NCBI GenBank assembly: GCA_023634235.1
Contig: JAMKCF010000018.1
Coordinates: 13,204,932 to 13,268,931 of the forward strand
Source of the DNA: Pisaster brevispinus
Lineage: Eukaryota; Echinodermata; Asteroidea; Forcipulatida; Asteriidae
Length of the DNA: 64,000 nt
Direction: 5' to 3'
How positions within the stretch are numbered: position 1 is the first letter of the stretch; each line of letters starts with the position of its first letter. Made by a program: the position numbers and the translations under genes. Below are positions 51,235 through 60,335 of the stretch, piece by piece. The notes under the pieces were generated by a model. The model saw nothing but the letters and a program-made list of their open reading frames with translations, was not told the origin of the DNA and ran no database searches.

Positions 51235-51473
51235 AATGGTGTTTGAAGCTTTGCATGGTGTGAAAAATAAGAAGTGACTATAAATACTAAATACTACACT
51301 TGCGGGTACAACCATGTATAAAATCTCTTTTGAGGGAGTGTTGGCTCTAAAAAGAGTCGGTGTGGTCTCGACGTTTCGAACAGTATACTCTGCTCGTGAG
51401 CCAACACTCCCTCAAAAGAGATTTTATACATGGTTGTACCCACAAGTTTACTATTTAGTATTTATAGTTACTT
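51235..51473. mobile_element. Foldback insertion, probably derived from a Penelope-like element
   Basis: Two 79-bp arms (51,269-51,347 and 51,398-51,476) are near-perfect inverted complements around a 50-bp centre, preceded by 34 bp of unpaired sequence. A 14-bp direct duplication flanks the unit. The centre, on the minus strand, contains GAGCAG-AGTATA-CTGTTC followed by GAAACGTCGAGAC. This resembles the short hammerhead-ribozyme core in terminal repeats of Penelope-like retroelements. It carries no open reading frame. Its identification as Penelope-derived rests on this motif only. Confidence 0.65.
51365..51400 (-). ncRNA. Degenerate hammerhead ribozyme-like motif
   Basis: Read on the minus strand: CTCACGA, a 6-bp stem (GAGCAG with CTGTTC, loop AGTATA), then GAAACGTC. 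The order matches a type I hammerhead core (CUGANGA, stem II, GAA). The expected G of CUGA is C here, a change expected to abolish cleavage. Overlap of CTC with the long palindrome arm may explain the change. Confidence 0.45.
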
Positions 51474-51474
51474 C

Positions 51475-52868
51475 TTAGTCCCGAGTATCGGTTCTCTTCC
51501 TCCTCCCAAGCTCTTCGTCCACCTCTGCTTGAAAATGTTCAAAATTGTTGTAAACTTTCTGAAATCCTGGTGTAGTCGATTTGTTTGTGGTTGGACAGAA
51601 AGTGAAAATTTTCTGCTTGCTGCCAACAGTCTTGGTCTTTGATGGTGTGTACCTTTTACGAAGCCCACCACATTTTGGTACATGACATGCAGCACATGGT
51701 TTGGTGGATGGGTTAGGAATGGAACGAGTCTGTTTTGGTGGTGGAGGAGGTGGAGGTTGACATATAAAAGGCACACTACTTGATGCAGGTTGTAGGGATA
51801 CAGAGTGTGCCATTGGCTGTGAAGGCACGACCAAGAGAATTGGTACACCACTTGATCCTGGAGATGCAGTTAATTTAGGACAAATCCGGCGTTGAAATTT
51901 GGGCTCTGTGTAAGCTGTGGACTGGGGTGGAAGCTCATTCAGATCAGGCGTTTCAGGAGCATCAAACTGAAGCCGCCTCTTCTCACCAAGTCGCTTACCA
52001 GACTCGTGGGGAACATCTTTGTACTGTACTTGAGTATAAGATGGTGATGGAAGGGACTGAGGGAGCTTGGACGCGGCTGGGATTGGTTGTGATGACAAAA
52101 CTTTCCGGTGAGTTGCCACTTTTGGTTTGGCAGTTGCAAGGAAGTTGGATCTCTTGTCTTGCTTTGCAAAGAAGGCTGTTATTGATTTTGTGTTTATGTT
52201 TGGCAGAGGAATTCCAACCCCCGACAAGACTAGGTCGTCTTTTACCCTGTCTACAATCCTTTTGTAAGAAGATTTTATTAGTGCTGCAACTTTTGTCGGA
52301 GATGACAGGCCACCAACCTTTGGGCGATTCTTAAGCATTTTTATTAAAATGTAAAGAAGCCTCGACTCCTCAGTGATTTCTGCTGCCTGAGCGTATCGCA
52401 TCCACCCGAATTTGTTTTTTTGCGCAGCACTCATTTCCATGCTGTCCGACCCTAAACATCTCCCAAACAAAGTATAACCCCACTTAGACTCGTACTTTTT
52501 TACAAACTTTCTAGCACACTTGTCATGCTCGGCCAGTTTAGCAGCTGCTTCTGCTATTTTTTTCCTTAGCTCTACTGGGACGAGATGCTTGTCATCATCA
52601 CTGCACAGTTCAAGGAGGAGCAGTGCCAGTTGTTCTACATCATCATATCCTGGAAGATGAAGATGACTTGGTGTCATGAGTACATCTTCCAGGACAGGAC
52701 TGACATCTCCTGTTATCTGCTCCTCCTTGGTCACAACAGCATGTTTGGAACTGATTGTGTCCATTGGTTCCACTTGAATGTCATCTGTGCCCGCATCTTC
52801 CATGCCCTCGTCCTCGGACTCGGACTCAGACTCCATCTCTTCTTCTTCATTGGATTGCTCTTCTTCAG
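51475..52868 (-). CDS. Coding exon 9: acidic linker, helical region and C-terminal Cys motif
   Basis: Residues 943-1406. It opens with an acidic Glu/Ser stretch (EEEQSNEEEEMESESESED). A helical region follows with WGYTLFGRC and NKFGWMRYAQAA, then a Pro-rich linker (QPPPPPPPKQTRS). The end is a conserved-looking CAACHVPKCGGLRKRYTPS...KIFTFCPTTNKSTTPGF module (Cys 1334, 1337, 1342, 1367), probably zinc-binding. The last codons ACTCGGGAC-TAA lie in the 14-bp duplication made by the foldback insertion. Confidence 0.8.
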
Positions 52869-55800
52869 CTGTATAAAAAAAAGAATAGAATACAAACATG
52901 TAAACAACAAATAGTTAGCTTCTTATTTGTTTCACCAAACAACAAATGAATATAACTTGGATACAGTTTTTAGAGACCTCATCATTACGTATGGGTCATA
53001 AGTGTGGACTACCCATTAGGTAAATTACAAGTCTATTTGTTAAAAAACTTCTTTTGTTCTTTCTGCCAACAATAGCTTCTAGAGTTGCAGTCCATAGTCA
53101 GCGCAAAATTACAACGCAAAAGTAAAAGAGCACAATTGTCAAATGACAAGTTTTTAAAGTATGAGATTTATTTAACACAAACTTATGTATTCTAACCATA
53201 GCTGTGTATCTCAAGGCTGAGAAAACATAGATAGGTACCACCCTATGTGTCTTAGTTCATGGGAAAGAATTTCCTCATTGACTTTTGTATGCTATGAAAG
53301 TGTTTCTCACCTCCTTGAATGTAATAATTCTTGGAAGAGAAGTCAGTGGACTGGCAGTATGCATATTCAACTCCCAAAAGCTCTTTTTCTGCAGGCTCAT
53401 AGCTGTCTGGGAAGACCATTGGTGAAGAAAAATTGGGCTCAAACAAATGATCTTTCCCAAACAAGATTTCTGCATGTTGGTTGAGCCTTTGTATTTGCCG
53501 TGGATCAACACATGTAGTTCGCCCCTTCCCTCCAGCAACCTTCAGTTTTTCCATGCGGTTATTCCATTGCACGGCAAAGGAGATGAGATATACCTGGAAG
53601 ATAAGAGGGACAAAGTATGAATCATCACATTAGAATACATGTTTTCAAATGAAATGTCATCATACCTATCGTAATGCACTTTATAATGAATGTATTTTAA
53701 ATTAATATATTCTAATTTAATTGACAGAACAAAGGAGTGAAAGAATGAAGGAGTCAATACAATATCAACTGTACGCATTATACTATGTCAATCAACATAG
53801 AGCTGAATCTGTCCTCCATCAAGGTTTAGACAACTTTATTCAGAGGTCAACATTATTATCCAAATAGACTAGTGCTCATGATTTCTGACCATGGAGTGGA
53901 ACCAGTGAACATGTGCTTAAGTTATCTCAGTCCTGCCCTACAAAATTGGTAGTTTGTTTATTAAATGTCCACTGATGCTTTGAGGCACAACAGGATTTCT
54001 TAAATTTGTCACAAAATGCACCATTATACAAAAGAGATGCTACTTTATATTTCTGACTGAGCATAATATACCACAACAGTGTAAATGTACATGCTAACCT
54101 GGAAAGGAATTATGCCACATCGCTTCGAAGGGATGGCATTTATTAAGTGGGCATGAAGCCCTTCCAAGGAGTTGCTGCCTCTTCGACACCTGTACTTGTT
54201 CAGCTTCACCCCATTGATAGTAACAACCTTGGTCGCCACGTACAGCTGGATATTTGGTGGATCCTGAATATAATGACAAAAATGTGGATAATTCCAAAGT
54301 TCTTCATACATTGTTTTTACATTCTAAAGTCAAATATTTGGATATTTTAAATCATAAGTTGTAAATTTGACATTTTATTAAACATTATGAACATACATTA
54401 GGGTCTTCTATAAATTATGTCAGACGTTCTCATTTTGAACAAATTGGAAAAAAATCAAGATTTAACATTCCATGAAGTATAACAGGGTTCTTTATAATCA
54501 TTGCATTAATATCACTGCATAAATTGGATATAAAATGAAGTATAGGGCTTAAAAAGATATGGCGTCACACATATAAAAGTTTGATACTTATACACTGCAA
54601 AATCAATACGGACTGCTGATTGAAAAACACTAATTCAGTTTCATCACTGGTACCAGCCTGCGAAGTTCTGATACCGGTACAGGAGCATAACGTTGTTGTT
54701 ACAATTTAGTTGGGCACAGGGGTACAGTGTACCAATACTGGATTGTAACAACACCGTTACGCTGCCGGTGTTGTATAACTCAACTATTGCTTTTTAATCA
54801 GCAGGCTGTACGAATTTTTCTGTGTATTAATGACCCATTGTGTAACCTTACCTGCATACAACTCAGATGTTTACTGGCAGTTGCCCAATGCTTATCGACA
54901 GCTTCTGGTGACTTAAACAAAGGGATACCATCGATGTCTAGACCAGCTCGACCCTTGAACTCTTCCAGGATGTACTCAACAGCAAATGCACTCTCCTGCA
55001 GAAAAAAGCAAGAGATCTGTGTAAATGCACTAATCTAAAGTAATCATGATTCCTTTAGTTTTTCACATTCTTGTTTCCTGTGTGAGAAAGAAAACAAATA
55101 CAGTAAAAAGTCACTGATGGGTATCTTTCACAATTTGCAACATCTGAAATCCTCATTAACCGATGAAGGGCAAAGTGTTCACAATGCAGAGACTAATTTT
55201 GAAGATCAACAATGTGTTTCGATGCTTTCAATGCAAAGATCCTTCTTAGTTCTTGAAATAAAAATATGCACAAAATAATACCATCAGCTTACCTGGACAC
55301 CACGTGTCACTCGGCGCACATAAGCTGATGCCTGATGTGGCTTGACGAAAGACAGCATTTCTTCATTCCTGTACTGCGAGAAGTCCTTGTTCCCTTTGCG
55401 GATGGCTTGGATGAGTTGGTCCATGTCATGTTTGTTGTATGCCAGTATTGCACCAGCTAGAGCACTGATGAACACTCCATACTTGGCATGTGACTGCTTT
55501 ATCACAACAGCTTCCCACCGGTGGAGCCAGTGCCAAATGTCGAGTCTGATGACCATACCATCATCACTCCAGTCTTGGAAGAGGGATTCAAGCCATGAGG
55601 CCCCACCATTCCTGAAACAAATGCAATCAGAATTGAACGGAATTGATAACCATTTCCACTTCACCCACGTAAATCTATATGGTGAAAATAAGCACACTTC
55701 ATAGATTTGTTTGCACAAAATCCTTAGCGCAAAATACTTGACATACCTACAACAGTTGTTGTCAGCGTAGAGCACCTTTGGCGCTGCAGCATTGGCACGT

Positions 55801-58800
55801 TTAAAGCGTGCGATGAGTCCCTCAGCAAGCCTCCTGTAGCAATTCTCCGACTCAGAGGCGACCACAACAGTTGTCAGAAACTGCCCCCACTCATTCAGCA
55901 CACTGGTAACATAATGCATGGTGCCTTTTCCATCTCCTTGAATTTTCTTAAGAACCTGTATGTAGAAAACATGTAAATACACACACAAAATTACAGCTGT
56001 AGTAAAAGATTTCTGTCTGAGACTGTTTTTCTTCATTTTCCACTTAAATTACAATTTAAAATCATATTTTCAATCACTGTCATAAGTTCATTTTTTCAAA
56101 TGATTCGCATTAAAACAATGAACTTTTCATTTTCACTTCAAGTGAAACCCCCTATTGAATGTAATTGGACTGGGCTTTAAAATCTTTGTCCATATTTGGC
56201 ATTTTCCATTATGGTGTATTATCGTATTTATATACATGTTTACTAGTGTGGAAGAATTGTTGGTAAATTTGAAGATCAATTTAATCTGTCATTGTTCTGG
56301 TTCTTTCTTTCTAGATTTGTTATATATTTTACAGTGCCATAGTACTTTGTTAAAAAAACTGAATTAGTAATGAATAATGATAATAATACAAACAGAAAAA
56401 GAAAATATCTACCTGTTTTGTACCATCCATGCACAGTATCTGTCCAGTCACACTCATGATAGATGATCGGTAGACAGGCATCTTTTCCATCTCCATGATG
56501 AGTTGAGCTCTACGCAGAACACGGGGGGATGGAAGTGGAGTTGGCGGGATAGGCGGGGTGTAGTGATGGTCAGTAAAGGAGAGTATACCACGCTGTGACA
56601 TCGGTGCTTTGCTGGCAGTATGTGCCTCCATCAGTAGAGTCTGGTACAAGTCTCTTCTCTCTGCATACCATTCGTCATGGCCTTGCTGGATCATTCGGTG
56701 CACCTTGGTCATAGACACAGAATTGAGCCTATCACTCAGGAATGTCACAACGTTCTTGTCTATAGCCCGCTTTCCACAGATGATGGCTGGAAACATGCTC
56801 CTAACTGCTGGGGAAAGTTGCATGAGGATGCTGGGGCTGAAGGCATGCCATCTATATTGGAGTGGCTGATCATCTTCACTCTTGGCCTGCTGTCTAAGTC
56901 TCATGCAAGGATTGCATTTAAGTCTTTCTGTCAAGAGTGTGTAGTAGTGCCTCATGCCGCACACTTGTCGCGCAATGTTTCCATAGCCGCTTTTGGTCAG
57001 GTAACTACCTGGTGGAGCAGGACACTTTGGATTGGGGCATTTTATCTTGATCTCCATCACTCCAACTGGTCTCCAGAAGAGGACAGGAGTGGTGAAGAAG
57101 GACAGCATAGATGGCAAGGACCCTTTCACTGAAGTTGGAAGAGGTGGGGGATTAAATTCCATCTTCTTCTTGAAGATTTGCCGAGTCCCAAATTCTCTTT
57201 TGGATGTAGTGTACATCTTTGCTGTTTCAAAGATGCCATATGGCCCATCAGTCTTTAGCCATCGAACGTTTGAGGGAGAGATGCCCTGAACCTGTGCTGG
57301 AGGCTCGTCCGAGAATTTCTGCCACCCTTCCTGCACGGTAGAATCATCCACAGAGGACAAAGATCTGTCTGCTGATGATGTCGAAGGTCTGTCTTCTGAT
57401 GCCAATGTTGATTCTGATGAAGGCAGAAGCTTTCCAACAGATGTGATCTGAGTGGACACACCAACCCCTGAGTCCATGAGTACATCCTCTGAAAAGTCAA
57501 AGAGTAAGAGCAATTTTAATTCTAAAATACATGTGAAAAAAACAAAAATTGTACAGTCCACCCAATGTACCACATCCTTCACCATAAATGATTTGTTTAT
57601 ATAAACAATGTAATAAGAATAAATATTAAAGGAGTACGTCACGATCCATTTGCTCGAAGGAGTCGAAGATTAAACGTCTTGTAAAATTTGAATGGTCTGC
57701 GTACACTCAAAATTTGTTATATATTTTACAGACACGATCTGGATATAATTTATTTATGAGTACAGAAAATATATAAGGTATTATAGGATCATGACCTGCC
57801 CCTTTAAATTTGTAAAGATCAGAGCAAAGGGAAGGAACCATATAGGAGTTGCAAAGAAAAGAAGTGATGGGAACAATAGCACAACTTTTAGCTCTGTACA
57901 TTGTCAAGCAAGTTCCAACATAACGATAATGTGCAAAGTTAGTAATACAGTAGAATAGAAGCGGAAGCGGAAGGAGAAAAATAGTTACAGCTATCACGGC
58001 TACAGAAAGAAATAAAGCTATCCCAGCTAAATAGAGTTATGCCAGCTACAGAAACAGCTATGCCAGCTACAGAAACAGCTATGCCAGCTACAGAAACACA
58101 GCAAACAGAGCTACAATATCAAGATTTCTAGGCAAATTAGGGTCACCTCAATACCACACAAGCAGAGAAAAATAATTTCTCACCAATGCTGCAATGCACT
58201 TCATCTTCATTAAGACATGAAAACTGAAAGAAAATTCAACCAAAATTCAAGATGGAAACATACATCGTCATCTGAATTACAAGCAGATTATTGTTTATTT
58301 TTGTATCAAATATCAAAAACATTTGACCTCTTTTCTAAAAAGTTACAGAAAACCCCCAAATATAGCTTACCTGCCATTGCCAGTAGTTCAGCGTCTTTAA
58401 TATAGTCATCTTCGAAGTCCCCTGCTGCGATAGGTGCATCTTTTTTCTCCTTCCGCTTCTGCAAATGAAAAAAAAGCCTCTCTTTCTAACTTCCTGTTCA
58501 AACTGTATTGAAATGATTAGTATTGGGATCCATCTCATTAGTCAAGCATGTGTTCGTGTGTGTGATGCAAGAGTTAACTCTACTACACAACTCATCTGAC
58601 TCATTGTTGATTCTTTTCATGGTTCATACTTAAAGTAAAACCATCTAGTATTATAAATACAATTAGTCTTGTATAGACATTGGTTCTTTAGTACAGTACA
58701 TGTTATCATCCCATGAGTTTGGGAGTTATGTAATGATCATGAAGAGTCTTCATTCATGCCCACATATATCTACCCGGTGAAATCACTCCTAAAATAATGG

Positions 58801-59374
58801 TGAGATACTGTACATTGAATTTAAAACTAACCTTAAGTCGGTTGTCAAGATGGCACCTTACAGAGGGAAATTCTTTGACAAATTCTAGCAGTCTCTCTTT
58901 CTGCCAGAGCATGCTGGGGCACTTTTCACCATGAATGCTGAAGGCATCCAGTAGCCACACCACCCAGCCAACATCGTTCTCAAGGAGCCACTTGAAATTG
59001 TTGCCGGAATACTTTCCAAATTGGATGATTAAACTGGCTCTCCACAAGGAGCCACTAATTCTCCTTGCGTCTGTTTCAGCTTTGTCTGGATGCCACACAT
59101 TTTCAACCGGTGCCTTATAGGAGCAACCAGCTACATGGGCAGCTTCTTGGGAGCATTTCAGTCTCGCTTCTCCTGTCTTGAAATGGGGTATTGCAGGATA
59201 AAAATGCTGCTTTGAGTGACTTTCTAAGTTTTGTTTTAGTGTAAACGTCTTGCTGCAACCTGGACATTGGAAAAGCTTTTCCTCATGTTTTTTCATATGT
59301 CTAGTCAAGTTTGATTTGACATTGAACTCTTGATGACACTTGCTGCATTTGTACATCCCTTGCTTTGCCTCCAT
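51475..59374 (-). CDS. Transposase gene, nine coding exons (1,406 aa)
   Basis: Spliced by eye: 59374-58832, 58458-58371, 57488-56413, 55955-55747, 55611-55293, 54995-54852, 54263-54099, 53593-53311, 52868-51475. Every intron is GT-AG, all phases agree, and the total is 4,221 nt including TAA. Predicted protein order: two C2H2 fingers (C10-H57), GKY motif (119-142), cysteine-rich DUF6729-like region (about 340-410), RNase-H-like DDE core (D565, D634, D663-x2-H666, E827), an acidic stretch, and a C-terminal Cys motif (1334-1367). The E motif GSNSLEGLHAHL matches the IS256/MuDR style around the third catalytic acid. Likely role: DNA transposase of the surrounding element, acting in the nucleus on its inverted repeats. 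No frameshift or stop was found. The alternative is a domesticated host gene, less likely given the terminal repeats and target duplication. Confidence 0.82.
52869..53310 (-). other. Intron 8
   Basis: 442 bp between donor GGAG|GTGAGA and acceptor TTTTTTATACAG. Short open frames on either strand here are accidental. Confidence 0.75.
53311..53593 (-). CDS. Coding exon 8: end of transposase core
   Basis: Residues 849-942 plus one base, starting VYLISFAVQWNNRMEKLKV. It includes QRLNQHAEILFGKDHLFEP and GVEYAYCQST. WNN following the E-helix region is consistent with the final helix of the catalytic core. Donor GGAG|GTGAGA. Confidence 0.76.
54099..54263 (-). CDS. Coding exon 7: catalytic Glu
   Basis: 55 codons, residues 794-848. 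CRRGSNSLEGLHAHLINAIP contains E827. In IS256 and MuDR relatives the third catalytic acid sits in the same kind of R-x2-N-x-hydrophobic-E-x2-N/H helix. The D634 to E827 spacing of 193 residues is long and agrees with an inserted helical domain. Confidence 0.78.
54613..54804. mobile_element. 192-bp palindromic MITE-like element in intron 6
   Basis: The two halves are imperfect inverted complements about a centre near 54,709-54,722. The outer ends pair CTGCTGATT with AATCAGCAG, and an inner block pairs TAACG-TGTTGTTACAAT with ATTGTAACAACA-CGTTA. No clear flanking duplication was found. It lies wholly within the intron 54,264-54,851, so splicing is presumably unaffected. Confidence 0.65.
54852..54995 (-). 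CDS. Coding exon 6: helical insertion domain
   Basis: 48 codons, phase 0 at both ends, residues 746-793, beginning ESAFAVEYILEEFKG and ending HWATASKHLSCMQ. Acceptor TTTTTCTGCAG, donor CAG|GTAAGG. It has no motif of its own but lies between the DDE segments. Confidence 0.75.
55293..55611 (-). CDS. Coding exon 5: W-H motif of the transposase core
   Basis: Residues 639-745. GMVIRLDIWHWLHRW carries D663 and H666. A C/D-x-W-H motif just after the second catalytic acid is typical of MuDR/Kolobok/IS256-related transposases. The remaining helices look like the alpha-helical insertion between the second D and the E. Confidence 0.78.
55747..55955 (-). CDS. Coding exon 4: second catalytic Asp
   Basis: Residues 570-638 plus two bases. 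It contains HYVTSVLNEWGQFLTTVVV, typical of RNase-H beta strands 2-3, and KVLYADNNCC with D634 at the end of a strand, the expected place of the second catalytic acid, 69 residues after D565. Acceptor is CTACATACAG, donor TGTAG|GTATGT. Confidence 0.78.
56413..57488 (-). CDS. Coding exon 3: Cys-rich DUF6729-like domain and first catalytic Asp
   Basis: Residues 211-569. A Ser-rich linker (231-260) precedes a domain with FWRPVGVMEIKIKCPNPKC, GYGNIARQVCG and LKCNPC (Cys 361, 366, 387, 402, 405), probably zinc-binding. It resembles the DUF6729 family as I remember it. The exon ends with ILCMDGTKQ, where D565 is the proposed first DDE residue at the end of a beta strand. Confidence 0.8.
57489..58370 (-). 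other. Intron 2 (longest, 882 bp)
   Basis: Bounded by donor GGCAG|GTAAGC and acceptor TTGACTTTTCAG. It holds the 21-bp tandem repeat at 58,039-58,101 and otherwise AT-rich sequence without a supported gene. Confidence 0.75.
58039..58101. repeat. 21-bp tandem repeat, three units
   Basis: Unit ATGCCAGCTACAGAAACAGCT at 58,039, 58,060 and 58,081 (the last with two differences), with more decayed CAGCTA-containing units on the left from about 57,985. It is a minisatellite within intron 2. Confidence 0.85.
58371..58458 (-). CDS. Coding exon 2: short charged linker
   Basis: 88 bp between acceptor TTTGCAG and donor GGCAG|GTAAGC. It encodes a linker beginning KRKEKKDAPIAAG, a possible nuclear localisation signal, and ending in an acidic helix, FEDDYIKDAELLAMA. 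It is not a long open frame on its own. The phases of the neighbouring exons require it. Confidence 0.75.
58832..59374 (-). CDS. Coding exon 1: C2H2 zinc fingers and GKY domain
   Basis: Residues 1-181. Two classical fingers, C-x2-C-x12-H-x3-H, use C10/C13/H26/H30 and C37/C40/H53/H57. Next comes FGKYSGNNFKWLL...DVGWVVWLL (119-142). That pattern of FGKY, a short gap and aromatic-WLL is the hallmark of the exonuclease-X-like C-terminal module; no nuclease domain accompanies it. The donor is AAG|GTTAGT. The ATG at 59,374 is the first codon after the splice acceptor TTATTAACAG (exon begins 59,380). Confidence 0.8.
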
Positions 59375-59867
59375 TCTGACCTGTTAATAACAACAATACA
59401 TAAATTCAAAATGTGTCTATAACTGCAATGTACACAATGTACAATGTAAAAAATGTGGTTTGAAAATCATGTTTCATATTATACGTATACATGACTATTT
59501 GTTTACATCCTATTTTTGGACCATCGGGCTTGTTGATTATACATGTACTTGATAATTCAAAGCTGATTAAAAACGTACAACCATTTTCTTACATGGCCAC
59601 GAGTCATGACTTATGATGAGTTGTGGCTGCATTATACATGCTTAGCAAGTGCCAGTATCCAGTAGCACTAGCAGCGACTTAACTATTAACGATTTTCCCC
59701 ATCTATCTACAATACACAGACCAGACACTAGAGTCTAGACTCGGTCTTTTTTTCAGTCCAGTATACTATCTATAATGGCATCCATCTAAGTATTATACAC
59801 AACCACTATTTATAACTAAACTTGTAAAAATGAGTGAAAAAGTGGGAAAATTTTCCCTAAGCTTACC
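59375..59867 (-). other. Probable 5' UTR intron and splice sites
   Basis: On the minus strand a donor-like CTAG|GTAAGC ends a possible non-coding exon at 59,867. An acceptor TTGTTATTAACAG|GTCAGA-ATGG begins the first coding exon at 59,380, six bases before the ATG. This predicts a 486-bp intron in the 5' leader. The upstream exon start is not identifiable. Confidence 0.5.
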
Positions 59868-60203
59868 TAGTTTAGTACAATGCCTTACCCAGTACCATGA
59901 TAAACCATGGTACCGGCTAATCCGATCGTGCGATCGTATGTAAACTTTACGTTTTCTTACTCATTCGGGGGTTTCAGCACACATAATGAACGATAGAGCT
60001 AGCTGTCGGATCCATATTCTTTTCTGTCATTTCAACATTTTATTATCGTGCTCTTTTTTGTGGGAAATTTTACCGTAATCCAAATAATAATGTCTTCGCG
60101 TGAATGAATGGTTGATTTCGTGAGTATCAACAGCTGATCGACCTCTGACACCGTCTTCGTGATGGCAGGTCACGAAATTGACGTCATCCTCAACATCGGT
60201 CGG
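59868..60203 (-). promoter_or_regulatory. Presumed leader/promoter region of the transposase gene
   Basis: Non-coding by inspection. A weak minus-strand frame (60,287-60,027) is largely made by the 42-bp repeats and I do not consider it a gene. Short palindromes such as GATCGTGCGATC and CCATGGTACC lie around 59,905-59,935. No convincing TATA box was seen. Confidence 0.4.
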
Positions 60204-60300
60204 TGATTGGTCTGTTGAGCAAAGAGCTTGCTCAACAGAGCTCACTGATTGGCCTGTTGAGGAAACTGGCTGCTCAACAGAGCTCAATGATTGGTGGGTT
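60204..60300 (-). repeat. 42-bp right subterminal repeats with CCAAT boxes
   Basis: TGATTGG on the plus strand (CCAATCA on the minus strand) occurs at 60,204, 60,246 and 60,288, exactly 42 bp apart, each within a unit also containing TGTTGAG...CTCAACA hairpin-forming sequence. On the minus strand these are correctly oriented CCAAT boxes upstream of the transposase gene. They may also be transposase-binding sites, because CCAATCA also lies just inside the left end. Confidence 0.75.
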
Positions 60301-60308
60301 GAGGACCC

Positions 60309-60335
60309 GGATAAGTCCTTGGCTGGGAGAGCGCC
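60309..60335 (-). repeat. Right terminal inverted repeat
   Basis: GGATAAGTCCT followed by TGGCTGGGAGAGCGCC, ending at the TGGGAAT duplication. The reverse complement aligns with the left end (see 49,587-49,614). The same 27 bp also resemble 5S residues 71-95 (CTTGG, GGGAGA and CC matching), so the element boundary blends into the 5S gene. Confidence 0.72.

Larger units (their letters stand above)
49587..60335 (-). mobile_element. Candidate Dada-like DNA transposon inserted in a 5S rRNA gene
   Basis: A 10,749-bp segment splits one 5S gene between residues 102 and 103. Seen directly: 7-bp TGGGAAT duplication on both sides; imperfect terminal inverted repeats of about 28 bp, including an exact AGGACTTATCC / GGATAAGTCCT; CCAATCA-containing subterminal repeats at both ends; and a single large intron-containing gene on the minus strand whose product has a MuDR/IS256-like DDE core. 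From knowledge: Dada elements have a DDE transposase distantly related to MuDR, hAT, P, Kolobok and IS256, make 6-7 bp duplications and target multicopy small RNA genes. Assignment to Dada is an inference that needs a transposase comparison. A new related superfamily is also possible. Secondary insertions sit at 50.3-50.7, 51.2-51.5 and 54.6-54.8 kb. Confidence 0.75.

Noticed and set aside
51927..52334. Plus-strand open frames opposite exon 9 and other exons
   Set aside because: They are antisense shadows of a spliced coding sequence and lack recognisable domains.
57707..57997. Minus-strand 96-codon frame in intron 2
   Set aside because: AT-rich hydrophobic frame without a splice context. 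The flanking exons join in phase without it.
51475..59374. KDZ/Zisupton or PiggyBac transposase
   Set aside because: Their hallmark motifs were not seen. The D-W-H motif after the second D and the N-S-L-E-G helix fit the MuDR/IS256/Kolobok/Dada group, and TGGGAAT does not fit PiggyBac's TTAA duplication.
60027..60287. Minus-strand frame with SSVEQ/SSTGQ-type repeats as an upstream coding exon
   Set aside because: Its periodic peptide is produced by the 42-bp DNA repeats and it lies in the terminal region of the element. No splice donor joins it in frame to the first zinc-finger exon.
49587..60335. An ordinary host gene lying between two separate 5S clusters
   Set aside because: The flanking 5S pieces are complementary parts of one gene in the same orientation, with a short duplication and inverted repeats, which indicates insertion.
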